DNA of 64,000 nucleotides from Massospora cicadina. Its lineage: Eukaryota > Entomophthoromycota > Entomophthoromycetes > Entomophthorales > Entomophthoraceae. A model generated the notes under the pieces. It did not search any database and was not told where the DNA came from. It worked only from the letters and a program-made list of their open reading frames with translations. Positions 1-10,827 of the stretch are shown here, piece after piece (position 1 is the stretch's first letter; every line of letters starts with the position of its first letter). Location: the NCBI GenBank assembly GCA_022478985.1, contig JAKSZP010004230.1, positions 50,490 to 114,489 on the forward strand. The letters run 5' to 3'. The position numbers and the translations under genes are program-made.

Positions 1-2338
1 TATGCTTACCTTTTTGATGATTGTCCACACCTTACATTGAGGCTTCATAGACATAGAGGAAAGATGTGATCTCCCATCGCCAGGTGTAAACTTGACCTTG
101 AACATAAGCTTTAAGGTGATGGCCTCTTGTACTGTTTGGCATGTGCTCTGGGAGCTTCAGATTTAGTAATTTCAGTACTTACATTGCTCTGTTCAACTTG
201 ACGTTCTAGTCAATGTATTTTTTTCTTTAGAGGATTGACTAGTTGCTCTATCTCTTCCAGGGTAAGTCTTGGAGTAATATCATTCAGATTGATTCTTCTT
301 TCAGGAATAACTTAACCATTCTCCAAGTTTCAAACGCTAATGTCCAGATCATGAGATTACTGGTGAGCAGATGAACGGTAAGTTTATAAAAGCTTGTTCT
401 CATCCTCTAATACTCTTATGGCCAGCTTAAGACCTCCTTCATATGTTTGCATTCAGTGCTCTAAGGAGGCTCGTTGGTCTTGGCTTTTAACTCTTTTATA
501 ATAGTATTCCAGCGTTTCTCAGATTTGTTGAGTTAATAATAGACTTGGTTAATGTCCTCTTGACTGTGGAATTTGCCTATCAAGTAGATCTCCAATTTGT
601 TGAGTCAATTAGTAATGAAAGTAGATGCCTGAGTTGCATAACTTTAGATCCTGCTTGACCTGGTCTACTTGAGAAAAAATATTTTGTAATACTGAAGAAG
701 TCTCAAATATTTTATGGGCCTCAGCTCATCAATTCATCATATAGTATGACCTAGCTGGGCCTTAAGGATGATGACCTGTTCTTCCTCTTGGTGATGGTTA
801 GTTAAAGTTTAAGTTACTATATTGCCATGAGCTTCATTATCTTGTTGGAGCTCTTCAGCAAAGTTGTTAAGTAATCTATTGTTATTTTTATTTGACTCTA
901 AGATGTCTTTTTATAGGTGCTTTATAACTTCCTCCATATACTTGATAAATCTGGAATCAATAACCCCATTTAACATGGAACTGATTCATGTAGGAATGGT
1001 TTGCTTTGACCAAATGACATACATCTCCTATTTTGTGATGCTAAATTATATACCCGCTCATATGCCATCTGTAGATCCCTTGGGTATTGATATGATGGTG
1101 GAGTTCCTCATTGTGAATTTCTAGCAAGTTCACGGTATGGTAAAGCTGGATGTACAAATTGCAATTGTAGTGAGAGAGATTTGCACTAATCCATTACTCT
1201 CTGTGAGAGAACTAGATTTTTACAGGTTCATAAGAAATTTGTCCATAGCAGATGCCCTTTCATGGTTGCTTATTTCTCCTAGATTAATGACTTAATGAAG
1301 TATCTCTTTATCTCCTTTGTTGGAGCTCCAATTAAGATGATGAAATTCAGGAATCTCCATATGATTTGCTTATACTCTATAAAATTTGACAATGGGTGGA
1401 CTACCCATTTGATCATCTTCTTTACCATTTCAATTGTGAACCTAGCAGATGACACTGTCTCTCAGGTTATCTTCCATAGTGTGATCAATTAGTTTCAGGC
1501 ATTGTTTAGTGTCACTGACCCCTCATAAAGAGCATCAGCCTATAGGGCTTCCATTTTAAACATAATGATGTTATGCCCAAGAACCCTGAAATTCAATACC
1601 TGAAGCTGACTAAATTTTATGACAAAGTAGTTCATCATTTTAAGGTAGTGTCAAGGCTCCACTTATGTCTTGTCAGAAAGAGTATCCATCATATGGTAAG
1701 TATGGCAAAATGGACTTATTTATAGTCAAGTACCAAAAAAGATATAGTTTCATTGACATAACTTTGTTATAGAAAAATAAGGGTTTTATATATTAATTAA
1801 CAACATAAACCCTAAAATAAAAGGTAGATAAAATTTATGGCTGGTGACTTCTAGAAAGGAAGATTTAGAAATATAATGCATTCTGGATGGTATAATGCTT
1901 TTATATCATAATTTTGATAGTGAAAATGGTGAGTTGAATACCCAAGCTTGATGAGACTAGGCCATTTAGGTTGATCATTTGGTAGCTTCTTGATTCTTAT
2001 CCTTTTTAGTTTGTCTTAATTTGCTACCTTGAGTGCTACTTTGATTAATTATTGCTTGACCTACTATTTTCATCATTTAGATGAGGAAGGAATTCATCTT
2101 TGGGTATTTTGGACTCAAGCTGGTTCATTGGAGGTTTTCTAGAGTCATATATAGTTGTATTGATTAATAATTTATCTTGGTAAACTTAATGAGGTGATAA
2201 ATTTACCTTTATTGGGCCTAGGTGTTGATTTGGATGAGGGAGTTAAAAGGTCAATATTCTTCCTATTAGGTCCAATATAAAAATATCTGACAATAAGCAC
2301 TTTGGCTTAGATAGACACAGACATATTGAAACCAAGTG
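1..2338. other. AT-rich sequence with no supported gene
   Basis: No open frame here exceeds about 86 codons and none shows a domain I recognise. The base composition and the frequent short open stretches on both strands look like decayed repeat DNA. On the minus strand around 1,130-1,690 there are runs of open codons broken by stops that could be a worn-out gag or pol gene, but I could not match them to any retrotransposon motif. I call nothing here. Confidence 0.5.
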
Positions 2339-2359
2339 TAACTTTATTTAGTTATTTAA

Positions 2360-2649
2360 ATTTTTTATTTTAAAGTTTATTTGAGGTGGGCCAACCTGGG
2401 GACAATACCGCATCAATTAGGGAAATGAAGAAAATGGGAAAGGAGGATAAAACCTGAAAACCTCTATGCATGGCATATGATAGGCCAAGAACTCCATGGA
2501 CCACCTTTGCTATTCGCTATTTCAGTTCAGGGCATTGGTGCACAAAACCAACACAGTCAAAATTGTCCCCTACCCAAAGTCCATTACTGGGATTGAACTC
2601 AGGAGGCAGTGGTAGAGGGTCCATACTCTAACACTGGGGTATCCTCCTC
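2360..2649 (-). repeat. tRNA-derived SINE, long form (copy 1)
   Basis: Read on the minus strand, the 5' part carries a B-box-like sequence (GAGTTCAATCCC, plus-strand 2,590-2,605) and a plausible A box (TAGAGTATGG) upstream of it, as in RNA polymerase III promoters of tRNA-derived SINEs. The body is about 200 bp. The 3' end contains GTCCCCAGGTTGGCCCACC followed by an A/T-rich tail. That 3' segment is shared with the SINEs at 4,183-4,310 and 8,242-8,527. The flanks hold a degenerate possible 21-bp duplication (2,339-2,359 and 2,650-2,670, about 15 of 21 matching), so the exact ends are uncertain. Confidence 0.65.
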
Positions 2650-2670
2650 TAACTTTTTTTTAATTATTAA

Positions 2671-3179
2671 TTGGTATTATTTATAGTATTGGGGTAAGCA
2701 CTCAGCGTAATATCAACCCTTGAGATTAGTGAGATCTTACATTATATCTCAAGTTAACTTTATCATGAGTTCAAGAAGAAATCTGCATTAATAGGGCTAG
2801 GATTTACTATTCTAGACCTTTTACATTGAAGAAGGTAATATTATCAAATAGATAAGGGATCTAATAGGTAAAATAAGGCTGTAGATAATTTGAGATAAGA
2901 CTGAATTTCAAAAGCCTTGGTTAATACTAGCCATTCAAAAATTAAATGTTGAGTTATCATGGATTCTTTAATGATGCATTTTGGTAAGATAAATTGTTTT
3001 TTGCTTTTATAGATTAATAGCGTTAAAATCTTTATATCTTAAGCCCATTAAAACATCAATTAATGTAAATGCAAATAAATATAGGCTTAGATTGCCTAAT
3101 AATATATTTATAATGAAGGCCTGAGGTTAAGGCTTAACACATACAAGTAAAAACCTGACAAATATGGAGATGTCAGTTT
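2671..3179. other. No feature recognised
   Basis: AT-rich sequence between a SINE and an integrase fragment. Only short open frames are present. It may belong to the same decayed Ty3/Gypsy copy as the integrase fragment downstream, but nothing diagnostic is visible. Confidence 0.4.
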
Positions 3180-3450
3180 GTAAGCCCTGGGCTTGTCTGG
3201 TACATAGTTTCTATTGATGTGATGGGGCCACTGAGTGTTAGTACTTGGAGGGTGAAGTACCTCATTTTTGTTATTGACTATATGACCAGGTGGATAAAAA
3301 CTAAAGCCATAAGCAGGGTAGATGCTATCAACATTGAGAAACGCATCCTGGACCAAGAATTATATTGCATGGATGCCATCAAGTGTTACTCAGCGATAAT
3401 AAAACCAATTTTACCCCTATGTGATATTCATTTTATTGAACTATTGTGAA
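3180..3450 (+). pseudogene. Ty3/Gypsy integrase core fragment
   Basis: The translation starting about 3,186 reads IDVMGPLSVSTWRVKYLIF and continues with DYMTRW and KAISRVDA, the typical first part of the Gypsy integrase catalytic core. The Asp of IDVMGPL is the first catalytic residue of the D,D-E triad. After about 85 codons the reading frame is lost before the second Asp (a usual LSDNGTNF-like motif). Flanking zinc-finger and C-terminal domains are not visible. It resembles the integrases at 32,012-32,251 and 44,700-45,216. It is an isolated scrap of a dead element. Confidence 0.75.
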
Positions 3451-3665
3451 ATGGGGTAGTAGTATCAGTTCTATACTAACTAGAAACAAAAGAATTGGTA
3501 TAAAAGGTAAACAGAATTCTGGAAAAGACGCTATTTACTGGGCTTAAAAAGTCTGCTTAAGCATCTTACTTAAGATCAGTAAACTTTTTTTACATCATCA
3601 TATATCATATGAATACTAGGACAATGCTATTAAGCTCTTATATGGATGAAGAACTGTGTTGTCAC

Positions 3666-3682
3666 ATCTAGTACTAAAAAAA
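3666..3682 (+). mobile_element. Micro-retroposon copy 1 (17 nt, poly-A)
   Basis: The inserted bases are ATCTAGTACT followed by seven A. They are flanked by a 15-bp duplication with one mismatch (GAACTGTGTTGTCAC at 3,651-3,665 and GAACTGTTTTGTCAC at 3,683-3,697). This is the shortest member of a seven-copy family in this window that shares the core ATCTAGTACTA plus A tail. The variable-length duplication and 3' A run are what target-primed reverse transcription leaves behind. Confidence 0.8.
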
Positions 3683-3697
3683 GAACTGTTTTGTCAC

Positions 3698-4161
3698 CAT
3701 TTTCTATTTAACGCTAAGAGCCAAACTTAGGTATGTGTCCTGAATAATATCCAAATTAGTTGGGTAGTGTTTTTGATTTAATTGCAAATTAAGCATTCAA
3801 TATGAAGCTGAAAAATTAACATAGCAGAGAAACAAAATGATCAAAATCATATAGCTCTCAAGAAAATAAAAATTGGCAATATGGCAGGCTATTGGATATG
3901 GTTGGATTTGGTTGTTAAAGTAAATTAGACGCCCTGTGGACTGGGTCACACATAAAGTATTAATAAATCAGTGACAGATGAATATATGATCAAAAATCTT
4001 TCTGAAGATCATATTATTGATGGGTCCTTAGCAAATACTTGAAGCATTGAATTTTAAAAAAAAGAAAAAAATGCTTATTTTAATAACATGAATATATATA
4101 TATTTAAAATTTGAGATCTCTCAACAAGATATAGAAAAGAAAAAAGAACAGTTATCATTGT
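3698..4161. other. No feature recognised
   Basis: AT-rich sequence without a recognisable gene or repeat. Confidence 0.4.
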
Positions 4162-4182
4162 TTTTTACTTAAAAACCTTGCA

Positions 4183-4310
4183 AAAAGGTGGTTAGCCAAG
4201 TGGGTAAAACTGCTTCCACCCCTAGTGCAGGTTTTGAGTTTGAAACCTGTACTGGCTAGAAAAATTCTTGGTGTGGTATATTTGTCCCAAGGTTGACACA
4301 CCTCAAATAA
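4183..4310 (+). repeat. tRNA-derived SINE, short form, with perfect target duplication
   Basis: A 128-bp insertion. Its 5' half looks like a tRNA gene: an A box (TAGCCAAGTGGG, 4,193-4,204) and a B-box-like segment (GAGTTTGAAACC, 4,235-4,246) at the normal internal spacing. The 3' half ends GTCCCAAGGTTGACACACC followed by TCAAATAA, the same 3' segment as the two longer SINEs in the window. It is bracketed by a perfect 21-bp duplication (4,162-4,182 and 4,311-4,331, beginning TTTTTACTT and ending CCTTGCA). An intact duplication suggests a relatively recent insertion. A functional tRNA gene is unlikely because the acceptor-stem arms do not pair convincingly and the T-arm is decayed. Confidence 0.88.
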
Positions 4311-4331
4311 TTTTTACTTAAAAACCTTGCA

Positions 4332-7300
4332 TCTTGTGGGCACTTTCCCACCTATGGCATTTCTGGGGGGATGAAGGACATTTTACTACTATACTGAAAA
4401 GTCTAATAAGATTCATATGAGTGTGGATGCTTGGCAGGGAAGATCCAGTCATAACATGTCTTTTTTGTCAATGTGAGGACTGGGAAGGAGCCACAATGGG
4501 AAGCATCAGGTTAAAATCTACATGTGACAGTTGTGCAATTGCTGATCTGGGGGTTAACAAAAATATACAAATATATATTTGATGACTAATATAAGTAAAT
4601 TCTGGTATGCACTGATGCTAAGAATAATCTTTAATATTATTAATATTTTCATCTAAGACCATGCATAAATTGATACATAATGAACATGGAATTTGGACAG
4701 GAGGTTGATGGGCCATGCTTCCTATAATGATCATAGGGGGAGCAAATCATGGTCAGATGATAAAGATTTATGAAACTTGGGAAGCAGTACTGATGCAGTT
4801 TCTGAGGCTTCTATTGCGTCAATTAGGGGAATTATGCTACTGACTATAGACCAATTCTAAATGAGCTTATTTGACTCATGGCACAAAAAACATTCACCTC
4901 CAAGAAACTTTCTAAGAAATGGTGGTAATGTAATTTTTTGTATCATTAAGACATTATTTGATGGATGATCTAGTCAAGCTGGGGATGTGACGGGATTTTG
5001 GATACCACATTAACCAGGTGTGACCTATACCTATTTTCGTCTTTATTTATTAATTTGTTTGGCTTAAAAATAAATAACTATAGTGGATAATGAATTTAGC
5101 AATTTAAACTAGATAAACATTAGTTAATGATTGAAGATGTTCTCCTACATAACATTAGTTAAGTACTATTATTGGTATCTATTCCAATCTTTGCGCCATA
5201 AATGCCTTGTTGGGTGCAGTTATTGACAATGTTTAACAGTGAATTAAGCTGTCTGCTGTATAATCAACAATTAAATCTCTTGTGAATGAGGGATCATGCT
5301 ATTTTTCCAATCAATAAGACTGAGGTTAGAGTTACTGAAGCGTTTATAACGCTTCTCATAAAAGCAAATTGTGGTTTATCTTGAAGATGTAATATGCTGT
5401 AAAATGGTTATTTTTCCTATACCTAAACATGGCCACTAGTACATATAGTTATCTAACTGTGAGCTGTTTGAAGGAATTGGGACGTGCTATTTTAGCCTTT
5501 ATCCCAATAGTGTCATGATCTGAATGGAAATAGATAACTAGGTGGATAGAGAAACAGTAGAGTTATCCACTACAATGTATTTTCTTAAGGTAATTTTATT
5601 TGAAATGACTGCTGCTTTTAATGAGGTGCCAAATAAATAGTTATGTACCAAAATTCCCCATTTAAACTCTTTGCATTTTAAAAAGACATAATATAGTCTT
5701 CTAAGTATCTATTGTATCTTTGCTATTTTGGAAGGATTGAAAGGATCAGTTACCCTTGTCTTTTTTCTCAAGTAAAAAGAAGTGAGGTAGATATTATTTG
5801 CCTTTAAGAAAATACATGAGTGGGGTTAAAACTACTTACAGAGAAGGTGTGACTGGCATTTCATCCCCATATACTATCACTCTCCTTTATTCTTGCACTC
5901 AAACATAGAAATTTTGAAGTAAACTTGAAAAGAATTTACAAATAGTTTCCTCTTATATCTATAATGTTATGATTTATAAAATATTCAGATAAATAGTGGA
6001 CATTTTTACAATATTCTTAAAACTAGTCTCAATTAATCCTTTACCATCTGGTATGATCTCAACATCAGAGTTGCGCTTTAAAGATTTAGCCATTTAGAAT
6101 TAATCTGATAGTCCATAGTTTTAACTACTTTGCTGAAAATGGAAAGGGACAGTTGCATCATTAGTGCTCCTAAAAATAGTAATTTGTCTTCATTCCTGAA
6201 ACAAATTTGTCATCACTGTTTCCAAAGGTGTTCAACTACCCAATTGACATTTAATACTCTGTGTCCAACCTAAGAATTAGTCAGCTACTTTTTTATCTTT
6301 TAGTTACAAGTAAAACTAAAATGGATGACTTTTAAATTAGCTTCATGGCAGCAGCCAAAGTAACAAAAGCATATGAGAAGGGAGTTGGGGTGATCATTAT
6401 AAAGCGTGGCCTGAGAGTATAGTTGAGAGCAGATAATGTGGGTGGTGGGCGTTAGCAGAATTAAAATAAGGTGGATGAAAGATTAATTAGGCTCTCTAAA
6501 AATACGCACAGTTTGCAAAAGCTCAAAATACTCAGTAGGTTGGTTTTAGCGTTATTTAACAGCTTTTGAACACAAGAAAAGTTTTTAAGTTTTTGCAGGT
6601 TTGTAATCACTTGGAACAAAACATCAATGATTTGGCTGTCTTGGCACTGAGCGGCTTGAATCAAACACAAGATCTCAAATCTATTTTTGGCTCTTTGAGG
6701 AAGTTGACTGGGAATTTGAGACAAAAATTATCATTAATAAGTGGCTCCATGGCCATGTAGAGGGCTTGATTAGGAGAGTGTTGATGATGCAGCCACCACT
6801 TCAATGGCCAGTTAGTGGTGGACTTGTATGCAGGAAGCCCTTGTTATTGAAGAAGTATTTCTGGGGAGAAAGATTTGTAAGCAGACTAAAAAGTAAAGTC
6901 ATTAATTGGGGCTTATAGCTTAAGCTTGCTAAGCTTCATAGATACACTTATGAGATTTATATATATTGGAATTGGGTAACTGGGGCCAGAAATTGGAGAT
7001 AAGATCAGGCAAGAGCGGCTGGCCCAAAAATCATTAAATAAGGAATTTAACCAGTACCTGAGCTGCAATTGCTTTAAAATTGTTCAAGAAGTTTTTACTT
7101 TTATAGTGGAGCTGTGCCTGCACCGCTTGAGTGATGAAGGAATTATTAAGTCCCATGCAAAAAAATTTACCAGGGTAGAATTATGATAATTTCTGGCAAG
7201 AGAAGAAGTGGAGGCTGCAGCAACAAGGAGAGAATGACATTTTTGATTAAATGGTTTAAACCAAATTACACAGTGAAGATAGTGCAGACATTTTTCAAGT

Positions 7301-8224
7301 GGGTTCATAGTAGTGGGTGGGGGTGGAGAACACAATTAAGATGGGAATAGAAATGTTGGTATCCAAGTGGAAGGGGAGGATTGCCATAAAGGCATGAGGA
7401 CCTGCGAGGTGGCTGGCCCATTAGAAACCACAAACTACAGGCTAGGGTTGGCATTGTAAGTGGTTAAACCTTCCAGGAGCTCATAGCAGAGCTAGTTAAA
7501 GGAAAGAAGTTTGGAAAATCTGTTAAAGTGGACCACCAGAGTGGTGTCCCCTTAGCAACTCAGTGAGAGTTATGATATGGATGTATTCTATCAAATGAGT
7601 GAAATAATCACCATGGCCATGGCCTGGGCTTTACTAGAGAAGCCAAGGTTAAAGTATCCCTTAGAGGGGGAAAAATCTAGAAAACTAGTGGGTCTAAACA
7701 CCATCTGAGTTAATTTGGTAATTTTTATTTTTAAATAGGGGAATTTCCCATACTCAACCTGAGGCCAAACCACAGGTTGCTCTGGGGTAGCACCAAAAGG
7801 CTTAAAGCACCTGGGAGTGCATAAGGTGGTGGGCTAGGTCTTGAGAGGGGCAAAGCAACAAGTGGGATTATGGGGCTACCAGTGCCAGCCCAGGTTAGCT
7901 TTGGCATCAGCCAAAAACACCAGAAAGTGGCGCATCACCACCACACACAGGGGAAGCAGGCGTCAAGCTTGTTGACATTTGATACTAAAAATTGTGGAAC
8001 AGCTACAGTTGGTGAAATTAAACTTATAAGCTTGAAATAGCCAATAAACCAATTGAAGCAAAAGAAAATATGATTTTAAACTATCCCATTGGCTTACCCA
8101 ACTTATTTTACTTTTTTTCATTCATCATTTTTTAACCTTTGTACAACTCTCCATAATATCAAACTTGTAAGTAATTGGTGTCATTAATCTTGTTTGTTTT
8201 AAATAATTTCTTCTAAATTATGAT
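4332..8224. other. Long AT-rich stretch with no supported gene
   Basis: Nearly 3.9 kb with no domain or repeat family I can name. Short open frames around 6,461-6,760 and 7,084-7,335 exist on either strand, but they have no recognisable motif. The local rise in GC from about 7,350 to 7,930 suggests another worn-out element. I do not assign it. Confidence 0.45.
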
Positions 8225-8241
8225 AGCTCTTTCATTTTTTA

Positions 8242-8527
8242 TTTTTATTTAACTGAGGCAAGCTGACCAGGGGACAGGCATTACCAAAAGAAAGAAATGA
8301 CATGAAACCTGAACAGGGTCAACTCCATCAAAGAAAGTTTTCCACCTCCATATTGGGACTCAAATTTTTCTGGTTAAGTCATGGGTAAGGTTTTCGTGTT
8401 GTTAAACCTACAAACACCAAAAACTTCCTTTGGCTGGCACCCTGATCGATGTGCAAAGGGTGGGAATCAAACCTGCAACCTTCAGGTTGGTGGCCATACA
8501 CCCTTATCAACTCACCTTCCACCCTTC
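8242..8527 (-). repeat. tRNA-derived SINE, long form (copy 2)
   Basis: On the minus strand a tRNA-like 5' region of about 75 nt carries a clear B box (GGTTTGATTCCC, plus-strand about 8,462-8,480) and an upstream A-box-like TGAGTTGATAAGGG. A body of about 200 bp follows. The 3' end reads TGTCCCCTGGTCAGCTTGCC and runs into an A-rich tail (ATAAAAATAAAA). Near-matching 17-bp duplications flank it (8,225-8,241 AGCTCTTTCATTTTTTA and 8,528-8,544 AGCTCTCTCATTTTTTT). The body aligns with the SINE at 2,360-2,649. Confidence 0.82.
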
Positions 8528-8544
8528 AGCTCTCTCATTTTTTT

Positions 8545-10082
8545 ATCAGTAAAACTCTGTTTAACATAAGCAGTTTTCCATCCAGGATGTCACATTTTGA
8601 TGTCCCTTATGACTAGACTCTGTCTTGTAAGTGGCTTTGTTATTAATAAGGACTTCCTTTTTACCTTCAACTAGCTATCTGGTTTCATAAGTAAGCTGAT
8701 GTGCATCAAAAACTGAAGATACATTTTTACTAAAAATTGAGCAAAATTATTTTTTGATCCACTGCTATAGTGAAGCTGAAACTCAAGTTATTGGTTTCTT
8801 GGAAAAGTTCTTTTAAATGTTTTAGTTTTCCTCATAATGGCTCTTAGTGGCTAAAATAGATTCTAATTGGTGATTATATGTACTTTAGCTCTAAAAGGTT
8901 ATTCAATGGAAACTCTATAGAGTCACAAAGCAGTATGCATTGACATCATGAAACTATGATTAAACATTTGAGATTACGCTAATAAAGATATTAGATATAT
9001 TTGGAAACCTTTTTTGGTTAAAAATTATCTATAAATATGGGATAAGTAGGAGCCCTATGGCGTAGGGAGCGTCTTCATCCTCCTCAGTGAAGATCTTACT
9101 TTTAATCCAATAGGAGGGTCAAAAAGTCATCTTTGTTGTCCATCAATGTATGGATAGTTGTGACCTCATTGTCCTGAGACTTCCAGGTTGAGGCTCTGAA
9201 CTTTGAGATGCAGTTTCAACTGGATCATCTTTCAGGGACTGGTCAATCAGTTCCTTTATTAATTCTCAAATCTCCTTATAACTATTCTTTCCATCTGAAG
9301 ATATTGTCAATCCACTAGGTGGTGTGACAGTCAACTCATCAAGACTTTTTCTTGAGAAGGGCGTTTAATTCATTCACTGTTTGATTCTTTTATGAGGTGC
9401 TTATTAATTTATCATTAGTGACCCTGATAGTGACCCACTCAAAAAACTGTTGTACAGGATAGAAGATAGAAGAATTATACTATGAGCTTGGTTGACTATG
9501 TTACCATGTGAAAATCCACCGTGAAATATTCAGACCCACTCTATATAGGACGTGATATGGGCCAACAACAAGGTGTCAAGTTTGTTAGGTCACTTATCAG
9601 GGCAATGATGATAAAAAAATATGATATCCAATTAAATATGGGTAAGGCCTGCCAATGAGTGTTAGGCTGAATAGTTTCATTTGAAGTAAAAGAGGTAATT
9701 ATTTTGTTGGAAAAAGTTTACAACCTAAAAAGTTTTGTCAGCAAAAATCCTCAAAGTCAATCCAGCTCCTTCAGAATCTGTGGCATACAACAAAGTTTGC
9801 AAACTGATAAAATAATCATGGGTCTCTCCAATGGAGGGCCTGAAAATGAGCCATTTGCTCACTTTAAGCTAGCTTATTCAGTGTGGTAGTAAAGCGGAGG
9901 GAAGATAATGACTCCATTGCATGGGTTCAGTGGCAGTCATCTTTCAGAGAATAAAATCGAGAGTTCCATCACTTATTTTATCAATAACACTAGTTGAAGG
10001 ACTATAAGTTGCAGTGAAATATTAAACAATATCAAAAAGAGAATTTAGCTCTTATACTACTTGTGTCTTTTTGTCTAATCCA
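8545..10082. other. No supported gene
   Basis: AT-rich sequence immediately upstream of the LTR of element I. Open frames stay below 65 codons and show no recognisable motif. Confidence 0.4.
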
Positions 10083-10827
10083 TATTTAGTGTTTGTGATG
10101 AAGAATAATCCAAATTTAATGATCAGAAAAATGAGCAGTTCAAACGTATCCTCCAGTACTTAGACACCCTGACAAAGATGAGTAATTTCATTACAGATTA
10201 ATACCATCAACTGAAGATCTAAATATAGAATTGAAGATTATCATGAGGACTGATTTGCACAGGGCCATAAATTGATGACCTGGGCAAAATCACATCATTC
10301 TAAGAGTTGCAATACCAATATGCCAGAACTTTGAAAATCACAACAATCACATCGATGAATCCCCCCTTGGGTTGGGACCATCTAGTACTAAAAAAAAAAA
10401 GAAAATCACAACAATCCAAGATTTGACATAAAAAGATGAGCGCCGCTTGACCTTCCTACTGGATGATAAGCTAGGATCTTAGTTGAAGAGACTAGAATCT
10501 TGAGGCCACAAGGCTCCCTTACAATTTATATATATACTGAAGTATTGCAAATTGTTTAAGTAGTTATTAATCTTTCCCTATATTTTTATTTAACGTGTAT
10601 TTTTATATTTTCATATTCATGATGAAAGGATTAGTGGTCATAAATCAGTTAAAGTCTTCATTAAATGGACGCCTCTGTCACAAATGTGCTTTGCCATCAC
10701 CATACAGAAAACATTCTATCGCTAAGTGCCATCCTAAAGGAATTTATAATCTCCTAAAATGTCATCTTTAGCAACTAAAAATCGACTATTTGTATTACTA
10801 AAATGGTTAATATGGTATTATTGTACA
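10083..10827 (+). repeat. 5' LTR of element I
   Basis: Pairs with 16,563-17,304 along its length once the 52-nt micro-retroposon at 10,349-10,400 is removed. The end ATTGTACA is a reasonable LTR 3' terminus. The start is approximate. Confidence 0.7.
10349..10400 (+). mobile_element. Micro-retroposon copy 2 (52 nt, longest)
   Basis: The insertion starts ACATCGATGAATCCCCCC, continues TTGGGTTGGGACCATC, ends TAGTACTA and has a tail of ten further A. It is flanked by a perfect 16-bp duplication GAAAATCACAACAATC (10,333-10,348 and 10,401-10,416). Its 5' end is the same as in copy 3 at 17,059. Confidence 0.9.

Noticed and set aside
4183..4260. Possible tRNA gene at the 5' half of the short SINE
   Set aside because: It has A- and B-box-like segments, but no convincing acceptor stem or intact T-loop. 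It is joined to a SINE body and flanked by a 21-bp duplication.
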